From assembly GCF_005405105.1 (NCBI RefSeq), contig NZ_BJDK01000021.1, forward strand, positions 1 to 60,820: a stretch of DNA of 60,820 nt. The letters are read 5' to 3'. Below, piece after piece: positions 34,029 to 43,511 of the stretch. Each line of letters opens with the position of its first letter. Position 1 is the stretch's first letter. The notes under the pieces were generated by a model. That model did no database searches. It was not told the origin of the DNA and saw only the letters and a list, made by a program, of their open reading frames with translations. The position numbers and the translations under genes are program-made. The DNA comes from Lactiplantibacillus dongliensis (GTDB lineage: Bacteria > Bacillota > Bacilli > Lactobacillales > Lactobacillaceae).

Positions 34029-36548
34029 TTGGATGCAATCGATAAGCTTTATACGACAATTTCGCAGCAATTTCCCAATGAACGGATTACAACTAAACAA
34101 GCCGCAACGGCGGTCGGACTAACTCGTGGCGTCACCAGTAGTTATTTATCACAACTGCATAAACGTGGAAAATTAATCAAAACTGGAACGCGGCCAGTTT
34201 ATTGGCAGGTTAGACGTGCGCACTCAGCTTTTGATGGGTTAATCGGTTATCGGGGCAGTTTAAGCACTGATATTCAGCATGCCCTCGAAGCCATTGTTTA
34301 TCCGGTCAACGGCTTACCCATTTTTATGACTGGGATTGCTGGTAGCGGTAAGTTAGCGTTAGCCCGGGCAATTTATCGCGAAGCGGTGCGTCGGCAGATT
34401 TTGCCGGTGACGGCCATTTTTAAGATCGTTGATTGTGCGAGCTACAAAGGCCAACCCGAAGCATTTAGACAGGCTTTGAACACGACTATTCAGGAGTTTA
34501 CAGCGGAAAAGACTGGTTATCTGTATATTGAAAACCTGCAAGCGTTGAATTCGTCAGCCCAGCATTACTTGTTCAATGATGCTAATCAACAAGAGGCAAC
34601 TGGTATTCGGTATATTTTTTCAGCAACTCACGCGGATTCGAAGGCTAATGGTTTATCTTTTAAGGCAGCAGCTGTTCAAATTAACTTAAAACCGTTAAAT
34701 GACCGTCCATTTGATGAACGGATTACCTTTGTTGCGATGTTTTTACAGCAACAGGCGGACCAAATTGGTCGAAAAATCATGATTACGCCTGATAAGTTGA
34801 TTGAATTGGCGGCCTCGGAACATACGACTAACATTCGGGAACTCAACAATCGGATTCAACTACTTTGTGCGGCGACGTATGCTCAGACGCCAGATGCTGA
34901 GCAATTAAGCATTGCCGGCGCTACTGCCGATGCAATTTGTATTACCCCTAATCAGTCTATGTTAACGGATCGGATTCGGTCACTGATTATTAGTGTGTTG
35001 CAATTGGGACCCACGGCGGAACTGTTATTTAAGTCATTATCAGAGTCGTTAGTTAATGGAGAGACCTTGACTGAGCAGAACTTTGCCGTATTGAAAGTCC
35101 TCAATCAGATTGATACGACAGCCAGTGAGACCTTACTTGTAGCCTTTGCGAAGCGGCTTCAAACGGCCACTCGCACGACAATTACCCACCGATACGGTAT
35201 TGGGTTTCCGCCGGATGCCGTATTTTGGCATAATGTAGCCTTAGCCTTTATATTTGCAAGCCTATGCAATGATAATCTACCAACTAATCAGGTGCTGACC
35301 AAGGTAGAGATTGAACTCAAGGATCGTTACCCTAGAAGTTACTATTTGTTTAACCAGTTTTTAAAGCAATTAGGGCCACAGTACACTCAGAGCAATTATT
35401 ATTGTTTGCCGTTCTTTATCCTGATGGTGCAATGTACGGGTAAAGTCGAATCGGTTCACTATAATGCGATTCTGTTGGCACATGGTGAAAAGACGGCCTC
35501 AAGTATTCAGCAGGTTGTCAACACATTATGTGGCAATTACTTTTTTGAAGCGTTTGATATGCCAATTGATGTCTCATTGGAAAAAATCAATGAGTACGTG
35601 CGCAGTTATTTAGTCGATCAGGCCCCAGCGACGAAGGGGAATATTGTGTTATTTGATATGGGCTCACTACGCGAGATGTTTAGTGAGATTAAGAAAATAT
35701 CGAATCAAGAACTTTTGGTTGTGAATAATGTGACAACGGCGATGGCTTTGGATATTGGCTTGCGGGTGCAACGTAACGAGACGTTCCAATCAATTGCGGA
35801 GGCCAGCAAAAAGTATAGTTCAACGACCGATGCGCAATATTACGAAGGCTTGTCGAATCGGAAGAATATTATTGTTTCGTGTATGTCTGGTGTGGGGCTA
35901 TCAGAGGAACTTAAGAAATTGATCGAATCTACGTTGTCACCATCACTGGAAGTCATTGCGGTGGACTATAAGAAATTGCATGACTTACTCAAAAATCACG
36001 ATCGGCAGTTTTTTGCTAATACGCAATTAATCTTGACCACCACCGATGTCAGTGGCGATTACGATTTAAATATTATGAATATCTATAATATTTTTGACAA
36101 GGCGGCTTCGCTGAAATTACAGTCAGTGTTACGTTATGCTGGTGAAAATCAAGAATCTAGTGATTTGTTGATTGAACGCCTCCTTCGTTTCTTATCGATT
36201 GAAGGTATTCGTGGGCGGCTACAAATCTTGAATCCTGATATTGTGATTCAGGATAGTCAGGACATAGTGGCGCATTATGAGGATTTCTATAACGTGAAGT
36301 TCAGTCCACGCCTCAAACTTAATCTCTATATGCACTTGTCATTAATGATTGAGCGGATGATCATGGACACTAAGGGCTCTGAGAATGTTATTAAACAGGC
36401 AACCCTAACGACTAAAGAGCAAGAATTCTTCTCACTTTCAAGTGGTATTTTTCAACCAATCGAACAAAAATTTAATATTCGTATTCAAGATTATGAGATT
36501 GAACTTTTGTATCAGCTGTTGAAAGATTTTATCTTTATCGCAAATTGA
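34029..36548 (+). CDS. LevR/ManR-like PTS-responsive regulator with degenerate AAA+ domain
   Basis: An 839-residue regulator, divergent from the PTS operon it presumably activates. Order: N-terminal winged helix (about 1-60), AAA+-like domain with Walker A GIAGSGK (102-108) but a weak Walker B (GYLYIENLQ) and no GAFTGA loop, a PRD-like region, an EIIA-Man-like domain with His485 (LLAHGEK), an EIIB-Gat-like domain with Cys618 (VSCMSGVG), and a C-terminal PRD with LYMHLSLMIERM. HPr and EII phosphorylation would control activity. Because GAFTGA is needed to contact sigma-54, this protein probably works with the housekeeping sigma factor. Start is TTG at 34029, supported by AAGGAGG. Confidence 0.88.
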   Translation: MDAIDKLYTTISQQFPNERITTKQAATAVGLTRGVTSSYLSQLHKRGKLIKTGTRPVYWQVRRAHSAFDGLIGYRGSLSTDIQHALEAIVYPVNGLPIFMTGIAGSGKLALARAIYREAVRRQILPVTAIFKIVDCASYKGQPEAFRQALNTTIQEFTAEKTGYLYIENLQALNSSAQHYLFNDANQQEATGIRYIFSATHADSKANGLSFKAAAVQINLKPLNDRPFDERITFVAMFLQQQADQIGRKIMITPDKLIELAASEHTTNIRELNNRIQLLCAATYAQTPDAEQLSIAGATADAICITPNQSMLTDRIRSLIISVLQLGPTAELLFKSLSESLVNGETLTEQNFAVLKVLNQIDTTASETLLVAFAKRLQTATRTTITHRYGIGFPPDAVFWHNVALAFIFASLCNDNLPTNQVLTKVEIELKDRYPRSYYLFNQFLKQLGPQYTQSNYYCLPFFILMVQCTGKVESVHYNAILLAHGEKTASSIQQVVNTLCGNYFFEAFDMPIDVSLEKINEYVRSYLVDQAPATKGNIVLFDMGSLREMFSEIKKISNQELLVVNNVTTAMALDIGLRVQRNETFQSIAEASKKYSSTTDAQYYEGLSNRKNIIVSCMSGVGLSEELKKLIESTLSPSLEVIAVDYKKLHDLLKNHDRQFFANTQLILTTTDVSGDYDLNIMNIYNIFDKAASLKLQSVLRYAGENQESSDLLIERLLRFLSIEGIRGRLQILNPDIVIQDSQDIVAHYEDFYNVKFSPRLKLNLYMHLSLMIERMIMDTKGSENVIKQATLTTKEQEFFSLSSGIFQPIEQKFNIRIQDYEIELLYQLLKDFIFIAN

Positions 36549-36557
36549 TGAAGCATG

Positions 36558-36818
36558 CTAGTCACGCTTGAGGATAGTTAAAGTTGCCACTTCTCGGCTA
36601 AGTGACTGGACTGAAAATAATCAATTTTTACCTTTTTAAGCCCCGTTATCTAACGTCGGGCGGACTAGAATTGGCTCAGTGGTGTCGTTTATCTTAGTCG
36701 TGAATTGTCGACTTAGATAAAGCCCGGCTTTCGAGACCGTTCTGTGGCTCGAAAACGTGGCCACCACGTTCCAGCCGATTTTAGGCCAACCAGAGTGGCA
36801 ATTTAATCCAACTAGTGT
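36558..36818 (-). repeat. A/B palindromic element, copy 6 (reversed B module)
   Basis: Starts GCTAGTCACGCTTGAGGATA-GTT and ends CCAACTAGTGTCAG. It holds a reversed B module (GGGCGGACTAGAATTGGCTC ... TTCCAGCCGATTTTAGGCCA) with inner hairpin CTTAGTCGTGAATTGTCGACTTAG. The A half is reduced to its outer end (CTTCTCGGCTAAGTGACTGG). It lies 3' of the LevR-like gene. Confidence 0.85.
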
Positions 36819-36824
36819 CAGAAC

Positions 36825-36875
36825 AAAAAGGTGCCAACTTGATTTCGTCATTCAAATCAAGTTGGTACCTTTTTA
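36825..36875. terminator. bidirectional terminator
   Basis: AAAAAGGTGCCAACTTGATTT / AAATCAAGTTGGTACCTTTTT, a very long stem (one G-U pair) shared by the LevR-like gene (plus) and the secreted protein gene (minus). Confidence 0.92.
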
Positions 36876-36882
36876 ATTATCC

Positions 36883-38322
36883 TTAGAAATCATTACTAGT
36901 CGCTTTTAAGACTTCCGCGCCCCGGTTAACGAGTAGATTAGCTTGGCCGTTAGTGGTAAAGCTCAACCCTTCAAATTCGCGGGTCGTTTGGAACATGGTC
37001 GATTCAATATTGCCGTGTTTGAGATGCCCTAAATGGGCAACGGGTAGCGAAGTAATACTGCCGTTTGAGACCAAGTAAAGCCGGTTGCGATGTGGATTAT
37101 AGCTCATCGCTTGGGTAATCGTACCAGGACTATAACGGAGACCTTGCATGATTAAGTGGAACCGGACAGTCTTGGCACCAATCTTACCAGCGAATAGCTT
37201 AACCGACCGCTTGGGGGACTTGCCAACGGTGGCGGTTTGACTGTAGAAATAGGCCGTCCCGTGTTGGTCAAACGTTAAGACGCTGCCCACTTTAAGATGA
37301 TTATTCAGGTGAAAGCTAATCTTGCGAATCGGCTTAAGTGTCGTCTTTGAGAGCCGTTGCACGTTGGCATGCTTACCGCCGTGCCCAATGAACCAAAGTT
37401 GCCGATTATGTGGGTTATAGGCTAAGGATTGGCCATGGCCAGTGTTGAATTGCGGGCCGACCTTTACTTGGGCCAAAATCTCGCGATCAGTCGCTGTTAG
37501 ATTGTTGGTTGCATGATTATGGGTAGCCCGTCGCAAGCGGTCCATATGCGTGCTCGTAATCCCATACTTTTTTAAGCCAGCTAAATTATAGTAAACCACT
37601 CGGCCGGTCGTCGAATAACTATGGGTTGTTTGCATAATGTACATGCCTTGCCCATGTGGGGTCATCACGATACTTTGGGGATTGCTATAGTCACCCGTGG
37701 TCTGCATGGTGATTGGTAAGTAGGTTAAGGTCTTGAAGCTGGCTAAATGGTTGCCGGCGACCGCTTTGATGGTCGATGGTGTCTTTTGGTAAGCTGATTG
37801 TTGATAATCACTACTGCGCGCGAAGGGATAGGTCGTGACATAATAATCCGCGTTGCTGAGTGTTTTGAAATGCCGACTATTAAACCAATCTAAGGCATCG
37901 CCGTGTTGCGTGTAATGGCCGTTAGTCGTGCGGGTTGACCGGATCCGGTTTGGATTCTTACCGCTGTGTAAATATTTGGTGTTGATCCAAACAACGGCCG
38001 CATGGGCACTCGGCTTAACGCCAAGTAACTTGAATGTTTTCTTGCCCGTCTTTAACTTGATTTGTTTATTGCTGGTATAGGTGTTGCGAGCCGTTTTAGC
38101 TAAACTATGAGCATGCTTTAAGGTCGCATGTTTGCCATGTAAGCCTAAGTACCAGCTATGCTGACTGAAATTTTTAGTGGGCACATAATAATGATGATGG
38201 GCCGTTTTGGTTAACTTTTTCACTTGATAGGTCTTGGTAGCGGCTTGCCCGGTAATCGCCGGTAAGCTGAGACCTAGAACCAGGGCACTGCCAATTAGTC
38301 CCCCGATAACTTTACTGTTCAT
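36883..38322 (-). CDS. secreted protein of unknown function (479 aa)
   Basis: The product has a clear Sec signal peptide (MNSKVIGGLIGSALVLGLSL, cleavage near GQA-AT at about 27-28) and no membrane anchor or sortase motif, so it is probably released or held by the wall. The N-terminal part (about 30-110) has short repeats rich in Lys, Tyr, His and Thr (KTYQVKKLTKTAHHHYYVPT; HSWYLGLHGKHATLKHAHSL) like SLAP-type surface domains. The rest (about 200-479) has recurring beta-strand blocks such as SLAYNPHNRQLWFIGHGG and AMSYNPHRNRLYLVSNGS, suggestive of a beta-propeller. High His/Lys content is notable. ATG at 38322 follows GGGGG. Function unknown. Confidence 0.8.
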   Translation of the reverse strand: MNSKVIGGLIGSALVLGLSLPAITGQAATKTYQVKKLTKTAHHHYYVPTKNFSQHSWYLGLHGKHATLKHAHSLAKTARNTYTSNKQIKLKTGKKTFKLLGVKPSAHAAVVWINTKYLHSGKNPNRIRSTRTTNGHYTQHGDALDWFNSRHFKTLSNADYYVTTYPFARSSDYQQSAYQKTPSTIKAVAGNHLASFKTLTYLPITMQTTGDYSNPQSIVMTPHGQGMYIMQTTHSYSTTGRVVYYNLAGLKKYGITSTHMDRLRRATHNHATNNLTATDREILAQVKVGPQFNTGHGQSLAYNPHNRQLWFIGHGGKHANVQRLSKTTLKPIRKISFHLNNHLKVGSVLTFDQHGTAYFYSQTATVGKSPKRSVKLFAGKIGAKTVRFHLIMQGLRYSPGTITQAMSYNPHRNRLYLVSNGSITSLPVAHLGHLKHGNIESTMFQTTREFEGLSFTTNGQANLLVNRGAEVLKATSNDF

Positions 38323-38344
38323 AAATAAAACCCCCGCTGATTTT

Positions 38345-38374
38345 AAAACTACAATGTCCATTGTAGCTTTTTTT
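38345..38374. terminator. hairpin between secreted protein gene and LysR gene
   Basis: CTACAATG / CATTGTAG with T-runs on both strands, positioned between two minus-strand genes; probably ends the LysR transcript. Confidence 0.65.
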
Positions 38375-38402
38375 CAGCGCAGGTGGGTTTTTTTCTGAAA
38401 AT

Positions 38403-39296
38403 TTAGTTGACTTTAACATTAAAGGTATCTTCGACAATATCCATGACTTGCTTGAAGAGCCCAATTGGAAATTGATGTGCCCGACGAATCAAGTTAATAT
38501 GCACACTCGGTGCTTGGACATCTGTGATTGGAATTTCGACCAGATCATCCGTTGGCGCCATCCCGATATCGGAGATAAAGCCGAGCGCGAGGTTTTCGCG
38601 AACTAAACCACTGATCAAGGTACTGTTATCAGATTCAAACATGACTTGTGGCTCAATTGATAACTGTTCTGCCAATTGATGGAAGACGAGTTTGTTTAAG
38701 TAGGTCGCATTCAAGATGACGAACGGATACTGTAAGGCGTCTTTAAATGTTGGCTTCTCCAACTTGGTTAAAGCGTGTTCCGGACTGCAAAGAATCTTGA
38801 AATGGAACGGCTTTAACGGCGTCACCGCAAGTCGTTCGTCTAATGTTTGGTCAAGATTACAGCTGATGGCGAGGTCTAATTGTCCGCCCAAGACTTGCTT
38901 GACCAATTGGTTAGCTCCCATTTCAACTGTATGGATACTCTTAAGTAAGTCTTGCTCAACGATAGGTTGAGTTAAGGCTGGTAAGTAACGTTCACCGACG
39001 GAAGGTTCAACGCCTAACCGTAACGTATGTTGCCGCAAGTGACCGATCGATTCGTTGACATGTTGCCAATTGGCGATGATATCATTTGCTGCTAGTAACA
39101 GTTGTTGACCGCTAGGAGTTAGGACTAAAGCTTTCGTCTTAGCTTGGCGGAAGAATAAGGTTGTTTGAAAATGTCGTTCCAGGCGTTTGATGGCTTGAGA
39201 AATCGTGGGCTGGCTGACGTGGAAATCGGCGGCCGTTTGCGTATAACTCTGCGTACTAATCAAACGTTGAAAATAGTACAAATCCTTAATATTCAT
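38403..39296 (-). CDS. LysR-family transcriptional regulator 1
   Basis: A 297-residue LysR-type regulator: N-terminal winged helix (LYYFQRLISTQSYTQTAADF, SQPTISQAIKRLERHF) and a two-lobed effector domain (RLGVEPSVGERYLP onward). ATG at 39296 has only a weak site upstream. LysR regulators usually act on a divergent or adjacent gene. To the right is a 1.35-kb non-coding gap, so its target may be the downstream secreted protein or lie elsewhere; a role in the shikimate cluster is also possible. Resembles malolactic-type (MleR-like) regulators in general form, but this is not firm. Confidence 0.85.
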   Translation of the reverse strand: MNIKDLYYFQRLISTQSYTQTAADFHVSQPTISQAIKRLERHFQTTLFFRQAKTKALVLTPSGQQLLLAANDIIANWQHVNESIGHLRQHTLRLGVEPSVGERYLPALTQPIVEQDLLKSIHTVEMGANQLVKQVLGGQLDLAISCNLDQTLDERLAVTPLKPFHFKILCSPEHALTKLEKPTFKDALQYPFVILNATYLNKLVFHQLAEQLSIEPQVMFESDNSTLISGLVRENLALGFISDIGMAPTDDLVEIPITDVQAPSVHINLIRRAHQFPIGLFKQVMDIVEDTFNVKVN

Positions 39297-39397
39297 GAAA
39301 ACGCAGCCTCCATAAAGATTATTAATCAGTAATTAACAATAAGCGCCAGTAGCAGTCCAAAATAAGTGACCCGCTGACGACGATGTATAAATAAAGG

Positions 39398-39960
39398 TTA
39401 TCAGTTAAGGTGGTGTTCGATTATGGTCGTTGGTTAGTTTAATTATCAATCGACCACTCAATCATACCACGATTAATCACGAAAGGGCGCAATTTATAGT
39501 CGCAAGGGCGTGTTTAACCGCTAGTTAACTGCTAATAGTTGATGGCTTAAAGCTATAACAGAAATTAATACTCAGAAATAACAAATTGGTCCACGCTCTA
39601 TCATAGCGGAGTGTTTAGTTTTTAGCTATGATTTTGGCTTATTGGTTAAGTAGGGCTGTTAATTTGTTAAGTCAAATTATTAAAGGTTCATAATGATTAT
39701 TAATTGTTGATGAAAAGCCCGTTACTGACAAGGCTGATTTAAAAATAGTTAATGGGTTTAAAGTATAAAAACTTATAATACCTTAGCAGTTAATGAGTCA
39801 ATTATCAACTGCTAAATCGCTATCGCATGATAAATGGCTATAATTATTTGTTATCAGTTAAGGGGTTGTTGGATTCTAGTGGCGACTCACACAGAACTGG
39901 TCATTCGACTGACGTCACTAAATTAGTTAACGGGTCAAAGCTATAATCGTCTGTAATACT
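39398..39960. repeat. degenerate dispersed duplications in the 39.3-40.2 kb gap
   Basis: AGTTRAYGG-N-TTAAAGCTATAA-N-TAATACT recurs at 39537-39572, 39747-39783 and 39925-39960 (spacing about 210 and 178). TTATCAGTTAAGG recurs at 39398 and 39851. A weaker block with TAATTATAATACTAAA lies near 40115-40140. There is no credible coding frame in 39297-40225. The blocks look like decayed copies of a promoter-type segment. Confidence 0.5.
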
Positions 39961-40225
39961 ATCTTCAGTTAGTAACGTCTAAAGCCTGCTAGATTAAGGA
40001 ATTTCCTTTAGCTAAATAAATTCGATTTATCTCTTAAAGGGGTGTCACAATTATCAGATACCGCTGATTTAGCCATTTAAGTGGCTAAAGTGGCCATAAC
40101 CTCTTAATTACTATAAGTAATTATAATACTAAAGGCAATTTTCCACACGTAAACGCCGTTATAAAAGGGGGTTCGTAAGTTGAGTATTAATTTAAATTAT
40201 AATAACTGTTAATTGCGGTTAATTA

Positions 40226-40252
40226 AAAACGCCCTGCGAATGCAGGACGTTT
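40226..40252 (-). terminator. terminator-like hairpin
   Basis: AAACG-CCCTGC / GCAGG-CGTTT, with TTTTT on the minus strand side. Confidence 0.6.
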
Positions 40253-40293
40253 GATAGAAACTAGTTAATTGGAGTGGCAATGTCATCGATCTT

Positions 40294-40638
40294 GCGCTTA
40301 GTGCTAGTTAACGTTGCCGCCTGCCAGTTGGCTGCTAAAATGCTGGAACGCCATGGGCCATTTTGAGGCCAACGATACGGCTGAGCATTTTAGCAGCCAA
40401 CTTCTCGGCTAACCAACTGAACTTAAAATAATCAATCGTTAACTTTTTAATCCCCGTTAGTTAACGCCGGGCGGTCCAGAATTGGCTCAGTGGTGTCGTT
40501 TATCTTAGTCGTGGTTTTCGACTTAGATAAAGCCCGGCTTGCGAGACCGATTTTTGGCTCGCAAACGTGGCCACCACCACGTTCCAGCCGATTCTGGGCC
40601 AACCAGAGTGGCAAATTAATCGAACTAGCACCAAGCGT
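40294..40638 (+). repeat. A/B palindromic element, copy 7 (full length, with inverted ends)
   Basis: The clearest full element. Left end CGCTTAGTGCTAGTTAACG-TTGCC and right end GGCA-AATTAATCGAACTAGC-ACCAAGCG are inverted repeats. A shortened A module (GTTGGCTGCTAAAATGCTGG pairs with GCTGAGCATTTTAGCAGCCA) is followed by a reversed B module (CCAGAATTGGCTCAGTGGTG ... CCAGCCGATTCTGG), with a small CCACCA repeat expansion near 40575. Confidence 0.88.
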
Positions 40639-40645
40639 ATCGGCT

Positions 40646-41551
40646 TTAGATATTATTAACTGACAGCTGCTTACTTTGTTCGCGGACAAAGTCGATGAAC
40701 TGCGTGATGGCTGGTTGCGGTGTGGCATTTTTTAAAGCGGCCATGTATAGGATGCGTTGCCACTTAGGGAATGACAATGGAATAATCTTGACGGGCATGG
40801 TTTGTAGCATCGACATATTCGGGACAACGGCAATCCCAAACCCATTGGCGACTAATCCAGCAATGGCTTGATCTTCTTCGACTGAATAAGCACTAATCGG
40901 TTGACCGCCACAGTCATTGAATAGTTTGGTCATAATTGGATGTAGACCGCTGCGTTCAGAAAATGTAATTTGCGGGTAGGCCAACGTTTCGGTCAAGTTA
41001 ATGTTTGAGCGCGTCGCCAGCGCATGATCCAATGGGGTGATGCAAACCATGGTCTGTTCAGCGACTGGGAAAAAGTTAATATCGGGATAATTATCCATCT
41101 TCGAACAAAAGGCCACATCATATTTTTTAGACCGTAGCCCATTCAGAATGTCCGGGGATAGGCCGGTATCGGTATTGAATTGAAAGCGGATGGCCGGATT
41201 AGCGGTTGCGTGTAGGAAGCGTTGTGCCATATCCGGTAGCCATTTGATACTTAATGTTCGTAAGGCCGCCACACGGATAATGGCTTTTTGCAGATTAAAG
41301 GTCTTCACATCGGCAATACTCTTATCCAAGGTGATTAAGGAAGATTCCACACCGTTGGCAAATAGCTTGCCAGCTGGGGTTAAAGCGACATTACGGCCGG
41401 TCCGCTTGAACAGGGCGATATTCAGTTCATTTTCTAACGAATGAATGGCCTTAGTTAAACTTGGTTGTGTAATATGTAACAGTTTAGCGGTCTGGGTATA
41501 GTTTTCGGTTCGGGATAGAGCCACGAAGTAACGTAAATGATCTAAGTTCAT
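40646..41551 (-). CDS. LysR-family transcriptional regulator 2 (shikimate-type cluster)
   Basis: A 301-residue LysR regulator with N-terminal helix-turn-helix (DHLRYFVALSRTENYTQTAK, TQPSLTKAIHSLENEL) and an effector domain. It is divergent from the catabolic cluster that begins at 41769, so it is the likely activator, with shikimate, quinate or an intermediate as effector. I chose ATG 41551 (MNLDHL), with GGGAGG 12 bases upstream; an in-frame TTG at 41563 is the alternative but overlaps the ribosome site. Confidence 0.87.
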   Translation of the reverse strand: MNLDHLRYFVALSRTENYTQTAKLLHITQPSLTKAIHSLENELNIALFKRTGRNVALTPAGKLFANGVESSLITLDKSIADVKTFNLQKAIIRVAALRTLSIKWLPDMAQRFLHATANPAIRFQFNTDTGLSPDILNGLRSKKYDVAFCSKMDNYPDINFFPVAEQTMVCITPLDHALATRSNINLTETLAYPQITFSERSGLHPIMTKLFNDCGGQPISAYSVEEDQAIAGLVANGFGIAVVPNMSMLQTMPVKIIPLSFPKWQRILYMAALKNATPQPAITQFIDFVREQSKQLSVNNI

Positions 41552-41628
41552 AAGTAACAACAACCTCCCGTGAAATCGCGAGTTATCAGCGACTCGTTAG
41601 CGCTTACTATAGCTAATATAACAGAATT

Positions 41629-41645
41629 GATAACTTTTAGCTATC
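41629..41645 (+). promoter_or_regulatory. candidate LysR binding site
   Basis: GATAACTTTTAGCTATC, an interrupted palindrome containing the T-N11-A pattern, midway between the divergent LysR gene and the cluster. A cre-like AGAAAACGATTACA (two mismatches) follows at 41681-41694. Confidence 0.5.
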
Positions 41646-41768
41646 GTTCACTGCGGATAAAAGCAATTGGACGCTGCTTTAGAAAACGATTACATTAGTC
41701 TTGTAAAATAAATTATGTGAATTAAAGAGCATGCATGTTGAAAAATCCACGATTCGGAGGAAGCAATT

Positions 41769-42620
41769 ATGACAAAGACACATCCAATTACAGTTAGTTC
41801 ATGGACTTTAGGTGACAAATGCAGTTTCGCAGATCGGTGCAAAGCCGCTAGTGAAGCTGGTTATGATGGGATTGGTTTACGGGCTGAAACTTACGTTGAC
41901 GCTGTAAACGAAGGCTTGAGCGACCAAGATATCTTGGATACCTTAGCTAAATACAACATTCGTTGTACCGAAGTCGAATATATCGTGCAATGGTGTGAAC
42001 CGGAACGCTCATACGAACAAAAATACAAGGAACAAGCTTGTTTCCATATGTGTGACTTGTTTGGTGTTAAACATATCAATACTGGTTTAATGGAAGACTA
42101 CTCCATCGACTACACCGCTAAGAAGTTGCAAGAATTGGCCGCTCGCGCTGGTAAGCATATTATCGCGTTGGAACCAATGCCATACAGTGGGTTACCAAAC
42201 TTGGATAAGACTTGGAAGATCATGCAAAAGGCTAACTGCGACAATGTCTATATGTTATTAGATATGTGGCACTGGGTCCGCGCTAACCAACCATACGATC
42301 TATTGACTAAGGAACAAGCTAAGCGGGTGATTTCAATCCAAATTGATGACGCTTACACTCGGCCTTACGCTGAATCCATCTTACGTGACGAATCCATGCA
42401 CGATCGTTTGGCACCAGGTGCTGGCGACTTAGATACCGCGGGCTTCGTTAAGATGATCAAGGATGCCGGCGTTGATCCAAAGGTGATCGGGGTTGAAGTT
42501 ATTTCCGATGCTTACATGGCTAAAGGCATTGATTACGTTGCCGATTACACTTACAAACAAACGGTCGCAACTTTGAAGAAAGCTTGGCCTGAAATTTTAC
42601 AAGATCCAGTAAACGCATAA
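41769..42620 (+). CDS. TIM-barrel isomerase/dehydratase-like protein (AP_endonuc_2 family)
   Basis: A 283-residue protein of the xylose-isomerase-like TIM-barrel family. Likely metal ligands are in ALEPMP, LLDMWHW and GVEVIS, with an intervening Asp/His region (QIDDAYTRPY). This family includes sugar-phosphate isomerases/epimerases and 3-dehydroshikimate dehydratases (AsbF/QuiC type), which make protocatechuate. Because it starts a cluster with two shikimate dehydrogenases and a transporter, 3-dehydroshikimate dehydratase is an attractive guess; L. plantarum has long been reported to form catechol from quinate/shikimate. ATG at 41769 follows CGGAGGA. Highly biased codon use indicates strong expression. 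Confidence 0.75.
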   Translation: MTKTHPITVSSWTLGDKCSFADRCKAASEAGYDGIGLRAETYVDAVNEGLSDQDILDTLAKYNIRCTEVEYIVQWCEPERSYEQKYKEQACFHMCDLFGVKHINTGLMEDYSIDYTAKKLQELAARAGKHIIALEPMPYSGLPNLDKTWKIMQKANCDNVYMLLDMWHWVRANQPYDLLTKEQAKRVISIQIDDAYTRPYAESILRDESMHDRLAPGAGDLDTAGFVKMIKDAGVDPKVIGVEVISDAYMAKGIDYVADYTYKQTVATLKKAWPEILQDPVNA

Positions 42621-42661
42621 TTGTTAATAACGATTGAAAACTGATTAGGAGGAACTAAATT

Positions 42662-43501
42662 ATGAGTAACAGTTGGTTAGGATTAAACGGTAAAGTTGTT
42701 GTCATCACCGGTGCTGTCGGTGGGATGGGGACAAAGTTCTGTGAAGAATTTGCTAAGCAAGGTGCCAATATTGCTTTAGTTGATATGTTAAAAGATAAGA
42801 CGGAAGCGGCCGCTAAGAAGTTGGCTGACGAATACGGTATTAAGACCGTTGCCGTTGTCTGCAACACGACGAGTGAAGCCGATGTTGATGCAGCCGTTAA
42901 GACTGTTGTTGACACATTCGGTGTTGTCGATGTCTTAGTTAATACCGCAGCTATCTTGCGCTTCTCACCATTAGAAGACTTGCGCTTAGATGAATGGCAA
43001 GCAGCTTTGAACGTTAACTTGACTGGTTATTTCTTAATGTCACAACGTTTCGGGAAAGTTATGATTCAACAAAAGCACGGCAATATGGTTCACATTTCAA
43101 CCGTTGCATCGCGTTATCCTGAAACATATAGTGGCGCTTACAGTACGACTAAAGCCGGCGTCAACATGATGTCGAAGCAAATGGCGGCTGAATGGGGCCA
43201 ATACGGGGTTCGCAGTAACTGTGTCCTCCCATGCTTAGTTAAGACACCATTATCCGCTAACTTCTACAGTGATCCTAAAGTTGAAGATGGCCGCAAGCGC
43301 TTAGTTGCCAGCAAGCGGATTGGTAACTTAGACGATATCGCGAACACGGTGCTTTGGTTAGCCAGTGATCGTTCTGACTACACTAACGGTGGCGAAGTTA
43401 CCGTTGATGGTGGGTTGAACATGATGATTTCTGACATGATTCCAAAGCCAGGTGGCCGTCGTCAATACGCCATCGATCACCATCAACCAGCCAAAAAATA
43501 A
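42662..43501 (+). CDS. short-chain dehydrogenase/reductase
   Basis: A 279-residue classical SDR. Cofactor motif TGAVGGMG (about 17-24), then NTAAI, catalytic Ser in HISTVAS, and YSTTK (Tyr and Lys of the active site). Asp at the end of beta-2 (ALVDM) suggests NAD(H). ATG at 42662 follows AGGAGGA, 41 bases after the TIM-barrel gene, so they are co-transcribed. It could oxidise or reduce a ring hydroxyl of quinate/shikimate derivatives, for example toward dihydroshikimate, but its substrate is not readable. The last 30 residues after the SDR fold are polar and His-rich. Confidence 0.88.
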   Translation: MSNSWLGLNGKVVVITGAVGGMGTKFCEEFAKQGANIALVDMLKDKTEAAAKKLADEYGIKTVAVVCNTTSEADVDAAVKTVVDTFGVVDVLVNTAAILRFSPLEDLRLDEWQAALNVNLTGYFLMSQRFGKVMIQQKHGNMVHISTVASRYPETYSGAYSTTKAGVNMMSKQMAAEWGQYGVRSNCVLPCLVKTPLSANFYSDPKVEDGRKRLVASKRIGNLDDIANTVLWLASDRSDYTNGGEVTVDGGLNMMISDMIPKPGGRRQYAIDHHQPAKK

Positions 43502-43511
43502 GGGTTGAGTT

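Noticed and set aside
36636-36851. Minus-strand frame of 71 codons, and a similar one at 22399-22635 and 40447-40728
   Set aside because: They share the sequence KINDTTEPIL or similar because they read through B modules; this is repeat sequence, not a protein family.
39297-40225. CRISPR-like array suspected from spaced repeats
   Set aside because: Repeats are degenerate, too few, irregularly spaced (about 180-210 bp) and lack dyad symmetry; no cas genes nearby.
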